64,000 bases of DNA from Jiella avicenniae (GTDB lineage: Bacteria; Pseudomonadota; Alphaproteobacteria; Rhizobiales; Rhizobiaceae), in contig NZ_JAJUWU010000007.1 of assembly GCF_021390325.1 (NCBI RefSeq), forward strand, positions 124,001 through 188,000, read 5' to 3'. The notes below the pieces were generated by a model that did not search any database, had not been told where the DNA came from, and saw only the letters and a list, made by a program, of their open reading frames with translations. Positions 47,233 through 55,182 of the stretch are shown piece after piece. The stretch's first letter is position 1. Every line of letters begins with the position of its first letter. The translations under genes and the position numbers were made by a program.

Positions 47233-47261
47233 AATTATACGGAGGGATCCTCCGCTTTCAA
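47233..47261 (-). promoter_or_regulatory. Promoter of the molybdenum hydroxylase operon with a palindromic operator in its spacer
   Basis: On the minus strand TTGAAA (47261-47256) and TATAAT (47239-47234) stand 16 bases apart, nearly consensus. The spacer is almost filled by the palindrome CGGAGG-GAT-CCTCCG (47240-47254). A protein bound there would block RNA polymerase. A second TATAATT on the plus strand (47274-47280) lies just before the regulator's ATG. Confidence 0.7.
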
Positions 47262-47286
47262 GCCTGGAAGGATTATAATTCGCGAG

Positions 47287-47895
47287 ATGGAGAGACGATC
47301 GACGAAAACAATCCGGCGGCCGCGACAGGACTCCATACGAAACCGTGAGAAGTTGCTCGGCGCGGCAGCCGCGGTGTTTCGCGAGACGGGCGGCGAGGGC
47401 ACATTGGAGGCGGTAGCGCGTCGCGCCGACGTGGGCATCGGCACGCTCTACCGCCATTTCCCCACCCGGGAAGCCTTGTTCCAGGCGGTCTATCGCCGTG
47501 AAATCGATCAGCTTGCCGCGTTGGCGCTGAAGCTGGAAAGCTCGGACGATGCGGTCGCAGGGCTGCGCGACTTTCTGCATGCGCTCGTCGGCATGGTGGC
47601 GACGAAGAAGGGCATGGGCAAGGCGCTGGCGGTTGCCATCGACGGCAGTTCGGAGATCGCCTGCTATTCCTACGCGACGCTGTCGGTGGCGATGGAGCGG
47701 CTGCACGCTGCGGCCGCAGCCGGCGGCCGGCTGCGCGCCGACGTGTCGGCCGAGGACATGCTGCAGACGGTGATCGGCATGTGCCTCGCCCGCCGGGAGG
47801 ACCACTGGGAGCCGACGGTGCTGCGGATGGTCGACGTGTTCATGGATGGGCTGCGACGCGAGCCGCCGATGCAGGACGAACTGCCGCCGGCCTGA
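47287..47895 (+). CDS. TetR/AcrR-family transcriptional regulator
   Basis: 202 residues. N-terminal helix-turn-helix: REKLLGAAAAVFRETGGEGT, VARRADVGIGTLYRHFPTRE, then a ligand domain of the SbtR type (LRDFLHALVGMVATKKGMG; IDGSSEIACYSY). It is divergent from the molybdenum hydroxylase operon and most likely represses it, releasing DNA when an aldehyde or heterocycle substrate binds. TATAAT ends 7 bases before the ATG, so its mRNA may have almost no leader. The first 15 residues are strongly basic. Confidence 0.92.
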   Translation: MERRSTKTIRRPRQDSIRNREKLLGAAAAVFRETGGEGTLEAVARRADVGIGTLYRHFPTREALFQAVYRREIDQLAALALKLESSDDAVAGLRDFLHALVGMVATKKGMGKALAVAIDGSSEIACYSYATLSVAMERLHAAAAAGGRLRADVSAEDMLQTVIGMCLARREDHWEPTVLRMVDVFMDGLRREPPMQDELPPA

Positions 47896-47928
47896 ACCGC
47901 CGGCTCGCGCTGAAGGAGGGCGACGGTC

Positions 47929-48867
47929 TCAGCTCCCGGACTTCGTCCCGCTGCCCGGCTCGCGGCCGAAATTCGGCTGCGCCGTGTCCTGGCCCGCCTC
48001 GATGATGTTGCGGCGGATCGCCCGGGTGCGGGTGAAGAGATCGAACAGCGTGTCGCCGTCGCCCCAGCGGATCGCCCGCTGCAGGCTCGCCAGATCCTCG
48101 GAAAACCGGGCGAGCATCTCCAGCACCGCGTCGCGGTTGGTCAGGAAGACGTCCCGCCACATCGTCGGATCCGATGCGGCGATGCGGGTGAAGTCGCGGA
48201 AGCCCGAGGCCGAGAACTTGACCACTTCCGACTGGGTCACCTCTTCGAGATCCGCTGCCGTGCCGACGATGTTGTAGGCGATGAGATGCGGCACGTGGGA
48301 AACGATGGCGAGCACCAGGTCGTGATGCTCGGCCGTCATCGTCTCGACGTTTGCGCCGCAGCCCCGCCAGAACGCCTCGACCCTGGCGATCGCCGCCGGA
48401 TCCGTTCCTTCCGGCGGCGTCAGGATGCACCAGCGATTGCGGAAGAGTTCGACGAAGCCAGCTTCGGGGCCGGAGTGCTCGGTGCCGGCGAGCGGATGGG
48501 CGGGCACGAACTGGACGCCGTCGGGCAGATGCTGTGCCATCTGCGCGATCACCGCTCCCTTGACCGAGCCCACGTCGGAGACGATCGCGCCTCCTTTCAG
48601 ATGCGGCGCGATCTCGCGGGTGACCGCCCCGCAAACGCCGACGGGAACGCAGAGGATCACGAGATCGGCGTCCTCGACCGCCTCGCTCGCCTCCAGGTGG
48701 TAGCTGTCGCCGAGGCCGAGCTCCTCGGCCTTGGCCAGCGTCTCCTTGCGCCGCGTGGCGATCGCGATGTGGCCGGCAAGGCCGCTCGCCCGGACGTTGA
48801 GAGCGATCGACGAGCCGATCAGGCCGATGCCGATCAGCGCGATCCGCCGAAACAGGGGTTCGCTCAT
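47929..48867 (-). CDS. tyrC: Prephenate/arogenate dehydrogenase
   Basis: 312 residues. NAD-binding motif IALIGIGLIGSSIALNVRAS; then DLVILCVPVG, IVSDVGSVKGAVI, and the substrate site PAHPLAGTEHSGPEAG with the catalytic His in VSHVPHLIAYNIVG. It converts prephenate (or arogenate) to the tyrosine precursor. Its ATG overlaps the hisC-type gene's stop as TGATG. The C-terminal ~15 residues look disordered. Order chorismate mutase, aminotransferase, dehydrogenase makes a short aromatic amino acid operon. Confidence 0.93.
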   Translation of the reverse strand: MSEPLFRRIALIGIGLIGSSIALNVRASGLAGHIAIATRRKETLAKAEELGLGDSYHLEASEAVEDADLVILCVPVGVCGAVTREIAPHLKGGAIVSDVGSVKGAVIAQMAQHLPDGVQFVPAHPLAGTEHSGPEAGFVELFRNRWCILTPPEGTDPAAIARVEAFWRGCGANVETMTAEHHDLVLAIVSHVPHLIAYNIVGTAADLEEVTQSEVVKFSASGFRDFTRIAASDPTMWRDVFLTNRDAVLEMLARFSEDLASLQRAIRWGDGDTLFDLFTRTRAIRRNIIEAGQDTAQPNFGREPGSGTKSGS

Positions 48868-49967
48868 CAGGACGGGCTCTTCAGGAATTCGGCGAGCGCG
48901 GCGACGACCCCGCGATTGGCTTCCTCGCTGCCGATCGACATGCGCAGCGCGTTCGGGAAGCCGTAACCCGCCACCCGGCGCAGGATGAACCCTCGCGCCG
49001 TCAGAAACGCGTCGGCCTCGCCAGCGCCCTTGCCGGCCTCGTCGGGGAAGTGGACGAGCACGAAATTGCCGACGCTCGGCGTCACCTGAAGACCCAGCGC
49101 CTCGATCTCGCGGGTCGTCCAGTCGAGCCATTCGGCATTGAAGCTCGCGGCCTCCTCGATGAAGGCGCGATCGCGGATCGCGGCAGCGCCGGCGGCGATC
49201 GCCGCGGCGTTGAGGTTGAACGGTCCGCGCACCCGGTCGAGGGTCTTGACGATCGCCTCCGGCCCGTAGAGCCAGCCGATTCGCAGGGCCGCGAGGCCGT
49301 AGATCTTCGAGAAGGTGCGGGTCATCACGACGTTCTCGCAGGCCGAGACGAGCTCGATGCCGGCGCCGTAGTCGTTGCGCCGGACGTATTCCGCATAGGC
49401 CGCGTCGAGGACGAGGACGACGTGGCCCGGAAGACCGGCCTGCAGCCGCCGCACTTCGTCGAAGGGAAGATACGTGCCGGTCGGGTTGTTCGGGTTGGCG
49501 AGGAAGACCAGCTTGGTCCTGTCGGTCACGCGTTCGAGGATCGCGTCGACGTCAGCCGTTCGATCCTTTTCCGGCGCCACGACCGGCGTCGCGCCGGCGG
49601 CCTTGATCTGGATCTCGTAGACGAGGAAGCCATGCTCGGTGTGGATCGCCTCGTCGCCGGGCGCGAGATAGCATTGACAGAGCAGGCCGAGGAGTTCGTC
49701 GGAGCCGTTGCCGCAGAGAATGTTCGCGACATTGAGGCCGTGCACCTCGGCGATCGCCGCCTTCAGCTCGCTCGCCTGGCCGTCCGGATAGGCGGCGAGA
49801 TCGGCCATCGCGCGGCGTGCGGCCTCGATGGCCGCAGGGGGCGGGCCGAGCGGCGTCTCGTTCGACGACAGCTTGTGAAGCTTGATCCCGTCGGGCGCAC
49901 GGCTCTTGCCGGGGACGTAGATCTCGATGTCGAGCACGCCGTTCTTGGGAACAGGTTTCATCGCCAT
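48867..49967 (-). CDS. hisC: Histidinol-phosphate / aromatic aminotransferase (HisC family)
   Basis: 366 residues, fold-type I aminotransferase. Seen: [52 protein letters not shown], and the PLP lysine in [17 protein letters not shown]. Because it lies between chorismate mutase and prephenate dehydrogenase, the real substrate may be an aromatic keto acid (tyrosine/phenylalanine synthesis) rather than, or besides, imidazole acetol phosphate. The ATG chosen has GAAGG upstream. Confidence 0.92.
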   Translation of the reverse strand: MAMKPVPKNGVLDIEIYVPGKSRAPDGIKLHKLSSNETPLGPPPAAIEAARRAMADLAAYPDGQASELKAAIAEVHGLNVANILCGNGSDELLGLLCQCYLAPGDEAIHTEHGFLVYEIQIKAAGATPVVAPEKDRTADVDAILERVTDRTKLVFLANPNNPTGTYLPFDEVRRLQAGLPGHVVLVLDAAYAEYVRRNDYGAGIELVSACENVVMTRTFSKIYGLAALRIGWLYGPEAIVKTLDRVRGPFNLNAAAIAAGAAAIRDRAFIEEAASFNAEWLDWTTREIEALGLQVTPSVGNFVLVHFPDEAGKGAGEADAFLTARGFILRRVAGYGFPNALRMSIGSEEANRGVVAALAEFLKSPS

Positions 49968-50002
49968 TGGCCTGGCCTTCGAAAGAGATGTCGTGGCAGC
50001 CG

Positions 50003-50797
50003 TCAGGAACACTGCGGCGCCAAAGGAGCCGCATAACCGCCAATCTGGCGGATGTCGAGGGCGGCTGCGAGGCGCTCGGCAAGGGCCTCCCTCGGCAGAT
50101 GCGAGGCGACGAGCGCGCTGGTGACGTCCTCGCTCGACAGGCTGGCGACGACGTCGACCTCTCCGCCGGGATCGTCCATCGGACCGCGCCGTTTCACCGC
50201 GTAGCACGCGACCTCGGGCGGAACGGGATCGGCGAGCGGCGGCGCGATCACGAGGGCCGGGCTCGCCGCGGGCCGGCCGGCAACGTCGAAGAACGGCAGC
50301 CGCGCGACGATCTGGGCGCTTTCGAGTCGCTCCCACCAGGGATCGCGGCTGGCCGCAAGGTCGACGACGCCGAGCCTGTCGTCGCCACCGCTCTCGATCG
50401 CCTCGACCACTTCGACCGGCGAGGCGAGCAGGGTCAGGGGAACGGTGAAGCCGAAATAGAAGCGGGCGGTGTCGATGGCGTCGATCGCGTCGCCGCAGGC
50501 GAATACTTCGAACGGCGCCTGGAGCGCCGTGAAGGTCGAGATGATCTCGCGCCACAGATGCTCGACGGCGGTCAGGGGCAGATGGCCGGAATGGCGCTCG
50601 GCGAGCCGGTGCATCATCTCCGCCTCGCGGCCCGGCCGGAAGGCGGCGCCGTTTCTGGCGGTGCCCTTCACCTTGATCAGTTCGTCGATCACGGCGGCGC
50701 GCTGCATCAGCAGCCGGTGCACCGACTCGTCGATCGCGTCGATCTTGGCCCTGAGTTCCAAAAGCCGCGAGGGATCGGCCTTGCGAGGCTCGTTCAT
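50003..50797 (-). CDS. Chorismate mutase (AroQ type) with extended C-terminal domain
   Basis: 264 residues. The AroQ helix bundle spans about residues 8-90: [20 protein letters not shown], then [12 protein letters not shown] and [16 protein letters not shown] with the active-site Arg/Lys. It turns chorismate into prephenate. The remaining ~170 residues resemble the substrate-like fold of prephenate dehydratase-associated regions but lack the usual dehydratase TRF motif as far as I can see, so no second activity is claimed. It leads the small aromatic operon, 35 bases before the aminotransferase. Confidence 0.88.
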   Translation of the reverse strand: MNEPRKADPSRLLELRAKIDAIDESVHRLLMQRAAVIDELIKVKGTARNGAAFRPGREAEMMHRLAERHSGHLPLTAVEHLWREIISTFTALQAPFEVFACGDAIDAIDTARFYFGFTVPLTLLASPVEVVEAIESGGDDRLGVVDLAASRDPWWERLESAQIVARLPFFDVAGRPAASPALVIAPPLADPVPPEVACYAVKRRGPMDDPGGEVDVVASLSSEDVTSALVASHLPREALAERLAAALDIRQIGGYAAPLAPQCS

Positions 50798-50959
50798 CGC
50801 CCTCTCCAATGGTTGCGCGACGCTTCTAGACCGCCGCCGCGAAGTTGGCAAAGCGTCCGGCGAACGGTTCGGCGGCTTCGGCAAAGGGCGCTTGGCCAGC
50901 CGGCCGATGGGCGGCGAGGACATTGCTGCCGCCGGCCGGCCTGTCGAAGAGAAGCGGCT

Positions 50960-51352
50960 TCAGTTGAGAATGCGGTCGTCCGACGGCAGGTCGAGCGAAA
51001 AGGCGGGGATCTCCACGTCGAAGAGTTCGCCGCCGTCGGAGCGCATCGAATAATAGCCGCGCATGATGCCCGAGGACGTCGAGAGCGGGCAGCCGGAGGT
51101 GTAGGTGAAGCTGTCACCGGGCAGGATCACCGGCTGCTCGCCGACGACGCCCGGCCCGGACACTTCCTCGACATGACCGTTCGCGTCGGTGATGTGCCAG
51201 TATCGCTGCTCGAGCGTCACGGCGACGTCGCCGTCGTTTTCGATCTCGACCCGGTAGGCCCAGACCCATCGACCTTCGGACGGCTCGGACTGCTCGTCCA
51301 GAAAGACCGGCATCACGGTCACGACGATCTGCCGGGTCGTCGCTTGATACAT
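50960..51352 (-). CDS. apaG: ApaG protein (Co2+/Mg2+ efflux-associated)
   Basis: 130 residues, the normal ApaG length. Seen: [60 protein letters not shown] and MRGYYSM: the FnIII-like ApaG domain. It is linked to resistance to cobalt or magnesium; the biochemical role is unknown. The ATG has a plausible upstream region but no strong ribosome site. It is divergent from the phosphatidyltransferase gene. Confidence 0.95.
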   Translation of the reverse strand: MYQATTRQIVVTVMPVFLDEQSEPSEGRWVWAYRVEIENDGDVAVTLEQRYWHITDANGHVEEVSGPGVVGEQPVILPGDSFTYTSGCPLSTSSGIMRGYYSMRSDGGELFDVEIPAFSLDLPSDDRILN

Positions 51353-51568
51353 TGCACTCGTCGCCTTTTCGAAACATCGGATCGCGGATCGCCACGATAG
51401 CAAAAACCCGTGACGAATTCACCGTTCGGCGGCCGGGTTCCCCGACGTTCTCGGTTTCCCGCTCCCGGCCGGAAAATCGTCGTGCCGATGTTGCGCAAAT
51501 CGACGGGACGACGAAGTGTGGCCGGGATCGGCGCCCGGCGCCGCATGATTTGCGAAGAAGGACGGCCA

Positions 51569-52174
51569 TTGCTCGACGCGGTTCTGAGACGTCGGATCGA
51601 CCCGCCGGTGGAGCGGCTGGCGGCGCGGCTGGTGGCCGCCGGCGTGGGGGCAAACACCGTCACCGTGGCGGGCCTCGCGATCGGCTTCGCAGCGGCAGTG
51701 GCCATCGCCTTCGGCGCGCCGCTTCTCGGGCTTGTGCTCATCCTTTTGTCGCGGCTGTGCGACGGGCTCGACGGGGCGATCGCCAAGCAGACCAAGCCGA
51801 CCGATCTCGGCGGCTATCTCGACATCGTCTTCGACTTCGTCTTCTACGGCGTGATCCCGCTCGGCTTCGCACTGCTCGACCCGGCGCAGAACGCGCTGCC
51901 GGCCGCCTTGCTGCTTTTGACCTTCTACGCCAACGGCGCGAGCTTTCTCGCCTACGCCATTCTCGCCGAGAAACGGAAGATCACCACCGAGGTCCGGGGG
52001 AGGAAGTCGTTCTTCTTCTCGACTGGCCTCGCCGAGGCCAGCGAGACGATCATCGCCTTCTGCCTGTTCTGCCTGTTTCCGGGATGGTTCCCGGTGATCG
52101 CGCTGGTCTTCGCGGCGATGACGGCCTGGACGTTTTTGGCGCGGGTGCGGTTGGCGGTGAGGACGTTCGGGTGA
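51569..52174 (+). CDS. CDP-alcohol phosphatidyltransferase family membrane protein
   Basis: 201 residues from a TTG with AAGGA six bases upstream; an ATG eight codons earlier (51545) lacks such a site. The family motif is CDGLDGAIAKQTKPTDLGGY followed by LDIVFDFVFYG: D-G-x2-[D/A]-G-A-x-A-[K]-x8-G-x3-D-x3-D, with Lys where Arg is usual. Four to six membrane segments follow. These enzymes join CDP-diacylglycerol and an alcohol to make phospholipids; the alcohol is unknown. Confidence 0.9.
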   Translation: MLDAVLRRRIDPPVERLAARLVAAGVGANTVTVAGLAIGFAAAVAIAFGAPLLGLVLILLSRLCDGLDGAIAKQTKPTDLGGYLDIVFDFVFYGVIPLGFALLDPAQNALPAALLLLTFYANGASFLAYAILAEKRKITTEVRGRKSFFFSTGLAEASETIIAFCLFCLFPGWFPVIALVFAAMTAWTFLARVRLAVRTFG

Positions 52175-52241
52175 CGGACGAGCAGGCTCGGTGGGAACAC
52201 CACGTCACGCTTTCACAGCCGTTCTGCGTCCCCCGGCCCGC

Positions 52242-52294
52242 ACCCTCGCCCTTCGAGGCTCACCCGCTCGGCGAGCGGGCGAGCACCTCGGGAC
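52242..52294 (+). repeat. Rhizobial-type mosaic repeat, copy A
   Basis: Contains CCCTCGCCCTTCGAGGC followed by the hairpin CCCGCTC-GGC-GAGCGGG and GAGCACCTC. Copy B at 52419-52467 carries the first block in reverse complement. Confidence 0.7.
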
Positions 52295-52418
52295 GCGCAG
52301 ATTTCGCCGCCACGATCGCCGAAGATTGCCGAGAGACTGCAACACGAAAAGCTTGGCGGCCGATCGAAAGACGCGGCAACGGGCCGGTGCGCAAGGAGTA
52401 AGGCGCAGCGGTTCTCAA

Positions 52419-52467
52419 GCCCCTCATCACGAGGCGCCGCCGCAGGCGGCCTCGAAGGGCGAGGGGC
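52419..52467 (-). repeat. Rhizobial-type mosaic repeat, copy B (inverted to copy A)
   Basis: Bounded by GCCCCTC and GAGGGGC, with an inner GCCGCC-GCA-GGCGGC hairpin; GCCTCGAAGGGCGAGGG is the exact reverse complement of the 17-base block in copy A. Confidence 0.7.
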
Positions 52468-52489
52468 GCCAGGCGCCGACCTGGCCGCC

Positions 52490-53689
52490 TCAGACCGCCG
52501 CCAGCGCCCCCTCGATGTCGTCCCAAAGGTCCTCGACGTCTTCGAGCCCGAGCGACAGGCGGATCAGGCCGTCGTCGATGCCGAGTTCGGCCTGCGCTTC
52601 GGCGGAGAGGTTCTTGTGGGTGGTCGTCGCCGGATGGGTGACGAGGCTCTTGGCGTCGCCGAGATTGTTGGAGATGAGAATGATCTCCAGCGCATTGAGG
52701 AAGCGGAAGGCCGCCTCCTTGCCGCCGGAGACGCCGAAGGCGACGAGGGTCGAGCCCGCCGCCATCTGGCGTCTGGCGATCGCGTAGTCGGGATGGTCCT
52801 CGCGGTGCGGATAGAGGACGCGGGCGATCTCGGGACGCTCGGCGAGGCGGTCGGCGATCGTCGCTGCCGCGGCGGTCTGGGTGGCGACGCGCAGGGGGAG
52901 GGTCTCGAGGCCCTTCAGCAGCGTCCAGGCGTTGAAGGGCGACAGCGCCGGGCCGGTGTGGCGGTAGAACTGGTGGAGATTCTCGTCGATCCAGTCCTTC
53001 GAGGACAGGACGATGCCGCCGAGGCAGCGGCCCTGGCCGTCGATGTGCTTGGTCGCCGAATAGACGACGACGTCGGCGCCGAGTTCGAGCGGCTTCTGGT
53101 GGATCGGCGTCGCGAAGACGTTGTCGACCACGAGGGTGGCGCCCGCCGCATGGGCGATCTCGGCGACGGCGGCGATGTCGATCACCTCCAGCGTCGGATT
53201 GGTCGGCGTCTCCATGAAGAAGACCCTGGTGTTGGGCCGCACCGCCTTCTGCCACTGGTCGAGGTCGCGGCCGTCGATCAGCGTGCAGTCGACGCCGCAG
53301 CGCGCCATGACCGTCTCGACCACGTAGCGGCAGGAGCCGAACAGCGCCCTGGCCGCGACGATGTGGTCGCCCGCCTTCACCTGGCACTGGATGGCGCTGG
53401 CGACGGCGGCCATGCCCGAGGCGGTGCCGCGGGCGTCCTCGGCGCCTTCCAGCGCCATCATCCGCTCCTCGAACATGCGGGTCGTCGGATTGGCGTAGCG
53501 CGAATAGATGAAGCCCGGCTCGTCGCCGTTGAAGCGGGCTTCGGCGGCTTCGGCGGTCGGATAGACGAAGCCCTGCGTCAGGAACAGCGCCTCGGACGTC
53601 TCGCCGAATCCCGAGCGCGTCGTGCCGCCATGGACCATCAGCGTGGCGGGCTTCAGAGGCTTCTTCTTGTCGTCGCTGGACTTCAGCAT
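52490..53689 (-). CDS. metZ: O-succinylhomoserine (or O-acetylhomoserine) sulfhydrylase
   Basis: 399 residues, Cys/Met metabolism PLP family: YSRYANPTTRMFEERMMALE, the Tyr/Arg phosphate site, FFMETPTNPTLEVIDIAAVA, VVDNVFATP and the PLP lysine in YSATKHIDGQGRCLGG. The MetZ-like lead (LKPATLMVHGGTTRSGFGET) favours direct sulfhydrylation to homocysteine. The ATG follows GGAGAAG. Upstream a SAM-II riboswitch and a terminator put it under S-adenosylmethionine control. Upstream Met codons would lie in the terminator. Confidence 0.94.
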   Translation of the reverse strand: MLKSSDDKKKPLKPATLMVHGGTTRSGFGETSEALFLTQGFVYPTAEAAEARFNGDEPGFIYSRYANPTTRMFEERMMALEGAEDARGTASGMAAVASAIQCQVKAGDHIVAARALFGSCRYVVETVMARCGVDCTLIDGRDLDQWQKAVRPNTRVFFMETPTNPTLEVIDIAAVAEIAHAAGATLVVDNVFATPIHQKPLELGADVVVYSATKHIDGQGRCLGGIVLSSKDWIDENLHQFYRHTGPALSPFNAWTLLKGLETLPLRVATQTAAAATIADRLAERPEIARVLYPHREDHPDYAIARRQMAAGSTLVAFGVSGGKEAAFRFLNALEIILISNNLGDAKSLVTHPATTTHKNLSAEAQAELGIDDGLIRLSLGLEDVEDLWDDIEGALAAV

Positions 53690-53704
53690 CGTCTTCTCCG
53701 AACA

Positions 53705-53743
53705 GCAAAAAACCGGCCTTTGCGGATCTCGCAACGCCGGTTC
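53705..53743 (-). terminator. Intrinsic terminator between the SAM-II aptamer and metZ
   Basis: On the minus strand AACCGGC (53742-53736) pairs with GCCGGTT (53717-53711) around an 18-base loop that can pair further (TTGCGAGATCCGCAA), followed by six T. It lies after the riboswitch and before the metZ ribosome site, so it fits an attenuator. Confidence 0.85.
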
Positions 53744-53770
53744 GAAAAACGTCCTCGTCTTCGGATCGGC

Positions 53771-53822
53771 CCTTTAGCGAGTTGTTTTACGTGGCTGCAA
53801 GCCGGCCGGCCAAATCACCACG
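53771..53822 (-). promoter_or_regulatory. SAM-II riboswitch
   Basis: On the minus strand the aptamer reads CGTGGTGATTTGGCCGG, CCGGCTTGCAGCCACG and TAAAACAACTCGCTAAAGG. P1 is CGTGG pairing with CCACG; the loop bases TGATTTGG, CTTGCAG and the tail CTCGCTAAAGG give the classical H-type pseudoknot. This matches the SAM-II (metA) consensus of alphaproteobacteria, which turns off methionine genes when SAM is bound. Confidence 0.95.
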
Positions 53823-53922
53823 ATGGCTTTGCAAATAGCTCCGATGACGATAGGCGTCAATCCGTGAAAACTCGCGATGCCCGCCAAGCCGGGCGGGCGA
53901 ACGACGAGAGGACGGCTCGACG

Positions 53923-55014
53923 GTGGGCGCGACGTTGCAAGGCATTCTACCGGATCGGGAGATCGCGGCGCTGTTTCAGGCAGGCGCCCTGTCGTCCACG
54001 CGCGAGCGCGACGGCGACCAGATCCAGCCGGCCTCGCTCGACCTGCGGCTCGGTCCGGTAGCCTACCGCGTCCGCGCCAGTTTCCTGCCCGGTGGCGGGC
54101 ATTCGGTCGAAGACAAGCTGGAGCGCTTCGCGCTGCACGAGTTCAGCCTCGAAGGCGGCGCCGTGCTGGAGACCGGCTGCGTCTACGTCGTGCCGCTGAT
54201 GGAGCGGCTGGCGCTGCCGGACCACGTCAGGGCGACGGCCAATCCGAAATCCTCGACCGGCCGGCTCGACATCTTCACCCGCGTCCTCGCCGATCACACC
54301 CAGGAGTTCGACAAGGTGCCGGCCGGCTACCGCGGCCCGCTCTATCTCGAAATCTCGCCACGCACCTTTCCGATCCTGGTGCGCGAGGGCTCGCGCCTGT
54401 CGCAGATCCGCTTTCGCTGCGGCGAGCCGACCCTTTCCGCCTCCGAATTGACCGAACTGCACGAGCTGGCCCGGCTGACCACGGCCGAGGCGGCCAACAT
54501 CTCCGATGCCGGCATCGCGCTGTCGATCGACCTTTCGGGCGATGCGGGCACGCTCGTCGGCTACCGGGGCAAGCGCCACACCGGCCTCGTCGACGTCGAC
54601 CGGCGGGCCGCCTATCCGCTGGCGGACTATTGGGAGCCGATCGCCCGGCGCGGCACCGGCGAACTGGTGCTCGACCCGGACGAGTTCTACATCCTCGTCT
54701 CCAAGGAAGCCGTGCACGTGCCGCCGGACCACGCCGCCGAAATGACGCCCTTCGATCCGCTGGTCGGCGAGTTTCGGGTGCATTACGCCGGCTTCTTCGA
54801 TCCCGGCTTCGGCCATTCGCAGGCCGGCGGCGCGGGCAGCCGGGCCGTCCTCGAAGTGCGCAGCCACGACGTGCCCTTCATCCTCGAAGACGGACAGATC
54901 GTCGGCCGCCTGGTCTACGAGCGGATGGCGGCGCGGCCGGATCGGCTCTACGGAGCGGATCTTGCTTCGAATTATCAGGCGCAGGGGCTGAAGCTTTCGA
55001 AGCATTTCGTCTGA
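53923..55014 (+). CDS. dcd: 2'-deoxycytidine 5'-triphosphate deaminase (long form)
   Basis: 363 residues, the double-length dCTP deaminase of alphaproteobacteria. N-terminal half: IQPASLDLRLGPVAYRVRAS and ANPKSSTGRLDIFTRVLAD (Ser/Arg substrate site); the C-terminal half repeats the dUTPase-like fold (HYAGFFDPGFGHSQAGG, EVRSHDVPFILEDGQIVGRL). It supplies dUTP for thymidylate synthesis. The start is GTG with GAGAGGA ~10 bases upstream. Confidence 0.92.
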   Translation: MGATLQGILPDREIAALFQAGALSSTRERDGDQIQPASLDLRLGPVAYRVRASFLPGGGHSVEDKLERFALHEFSLEGGAVLETGCVYVVPLMERLALPDHVRATANPKSSTGRLDIFTRVLADHTQEFDKVPAGYRGPLYLEISPRTFPILVREGSRLSQIRFRCGEPTLSASELTELHELARLTTAEAANISDAGIALSIDLSGDAGTLVGYRGKRHTGLVDVDRRAAYPLADYWEPIARRGTGELVLDPDEFYILVSKEAVHVPPDHAAEMTPFDPLVGEFRVHYAGFFDPGFGHSQAGGAGSRAVLEVRSHDVPFILEDGQIVGRLVYERMAARPDRLYGADLASNYQAQGLKLSKHFV

Positions 55015-55182
55015 GAACCGGCCAGTCCGACATCGGCATCAGGCGGTTCCTTTGGGGAAGAGGCGAGCAATGGTTGCGGGATTGTCGCGCCGGCCGGCAA
55101 TATCGGCGGTTTGGCGGGACGCGGCTTGACTGTCGTTGCAGCCGGTGTATCGGGGCAGCAACGTCGAAAGAGGAACGAGACA

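Larger units (their letters stand above)
52175..52489. other. Gene-free stretch between the phosphatidyltransferase and metZ, with two inverted mosaic repeats
   Basis: No convincing reading frame. It holds two repeat units (52242-52294 and 52419-52467) facing each other, described separately. Both neighbouring genes converge here. Confidence 0.65.

Noticed and set aside
52175-52490. Small gene between the phosphatidyltransferase and metZ
   Set aside because: Frames here are created by the two GC-rich repeats; no ribosome site or family.
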